Position numbers and translations under genes: made by a program. A stretch of 14,006 nt of DNA, from contig DAOVAE010000006.1 in the NCBI GenBank assembly GCA_030671225.1, positions 1 to 14,006 on the forward strand, in the 5' to 3' direction. Every line of letters starts with the position of its first letter. Position 1 is the stretch's first letter. Below are positions 13,595 to 14,006 of this stretch, one piece after another. Origin of the DNA: Desulfobacteraceae bacterium. GTDB lineage: Bacteria > Desulfobacterota > Desulfobacteria > Desulfobacterales > UBA11574. The notes under the pieces are model-generated. The model had not been told where the DNA came from. It searched no databases and saw nothing but the letters and a program-made list of their open reading frames with translations.

Positions 13595-14006
13595 ATGACA
13601 ATAAGAGATATTCAAAAAAAGTTGCAACAACTCGGGAACAGGGAAAAGGCTAAAGTTTTACAGAGATTTTTTAAAACCGGTCCCGGTGAATATGGTGAAG
13701 GTGATGTTTTTATAGGGGTCAGGATTCCTGATTTAAGGAAGCTGGCCAAAAAATATCAGGACATAACAATAAAGGAGGTAGTGCAATTACTCGGGTCCAC
13801 TATTCATGAGGAAAGGTTTTTTGCACTCTTGATACTTATCAGCAAATATTCAAAGGGGAATGAACCTGTAAAAAAGAGAATTTATGAGCTGTACTTGCAA
13901 AATACACAATTTATAAATAGTTGGGATCTTGTTGACGGGTCGGCTCAACATATTGTAGGTGCCTTCTTAATGGACAAAAGTAAAGAACCTCTTTACCGTC
14001 TTGCAA
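13595..14006 (+). CDS. DNA alkylation repair protein, AlkD-like (3' part outside window)
   Basis: The ATG at 13595 opens 137 codons that run off the window end. KTGPGEYGEGDVFIGVRIPD, LLGSTIHEERFFALLILISK and INSWDLVDGSAQHIVG match the HEAT-like-repeat AlkC/AlkD glycosylase family, which removes N3- and N7-alkylated purines. W110 and D114 correspond to the tryptophan and catalytic aspartate of the AlkD family (W109 and D113 in Bacillus cereus AlkD); the conserved arginine further on is not reached. The length expected is about 230 residues. No strong ribosome binding site is seen before the ATG, which lies 85 bp after the transporter gene. Confidence 0.88.
   Translation, partial: MTIRDIQKKLQQLGNREKAKVLQRFFKTGPGEYGEGDVFIGVRIPDLRKLAKKYQDITIKEVVQLLGSTIHEERFFALLILISKYSKGNEPVKKRIYELYLQNTQFINSWDLVDGSAQHIVGAFLMDKSKEPLYRLA

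Overview
The window looks like a chromosomal segment of a sulfate-reducer-type deltaproteobacterium (Desulfobacterota, probably Desulfobacterales). This rests on the gene order ffh-rpsP-khpA-rimM-trmD-(TrmD-linked SPOUT methyltransferase)-rplS-rnhB followed later by yraN-rsmI, on the moderate, slightly AT-rich composition, and on structured intergenic repeats of a style I associate with that group. The taxon is an inference; there is no rRNA gene here to fix it.

Layout. Positions 1-627 hold no intact gene: a long imperfect hairpin repeat (150-237) and a decayed minus-strand reading frame (343-583) with one homopolymer frameshift. A small conserved protein (628-846) and rlmN (896-1936) run leftward. 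From a 56-bp divergent gap, a rightward block of translation genes runs 1993-6747: SRP GTPase Ffh, ribosomal protein S16, RNA-binding KhpA, ribosome maturation factor RimM, tRNA m1G37 methyltransferase TrmD, a second SPOUT methyltransferase, ribosomal protein L19 and RNase HII. Several starts overlap or nearly abut the preceding stop, as expected for an operon.

Positions 6748-10690 look like an accessory insertion into this otherwise conserved gene string. It carries a complete VapBC-type toxin-antitoxin pair with a near-perfect palindromic operator on its promoter, a short (probably truncated) DUF4062 protein, a Schlafen-AlbA_2/HATPase protein with a 12-bp tandem repeat in its linker, two copies of a conserved repeat placed just after the DUF4062 and AlbA_2 genes, a PIN-toxin fragment, a small conserved gene broken by an in-frame TAA, the ribosome-rescue hydrolase ArfB, and a MITE-like structured element with perfect 12-bp terminal inverted repeats.

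From 10725 the housekeeping series resumes with yraN, rsmI, a 4'-phosphopantetheinyl transferase and an EamA-family transporter, all overlapping or closely spaced. The window ends inside an AlkD-like DNA alkylation repair gene.

Most of the window is ordinary and confidently assigned. The parts that merit attention are the two related structured repeats (150-237 and 10534-10680), which share outer boxes but have different base-paired arms, and the 7.5-9.8 kb stretch where defence-type genes, repeats and gene remnants sit together.
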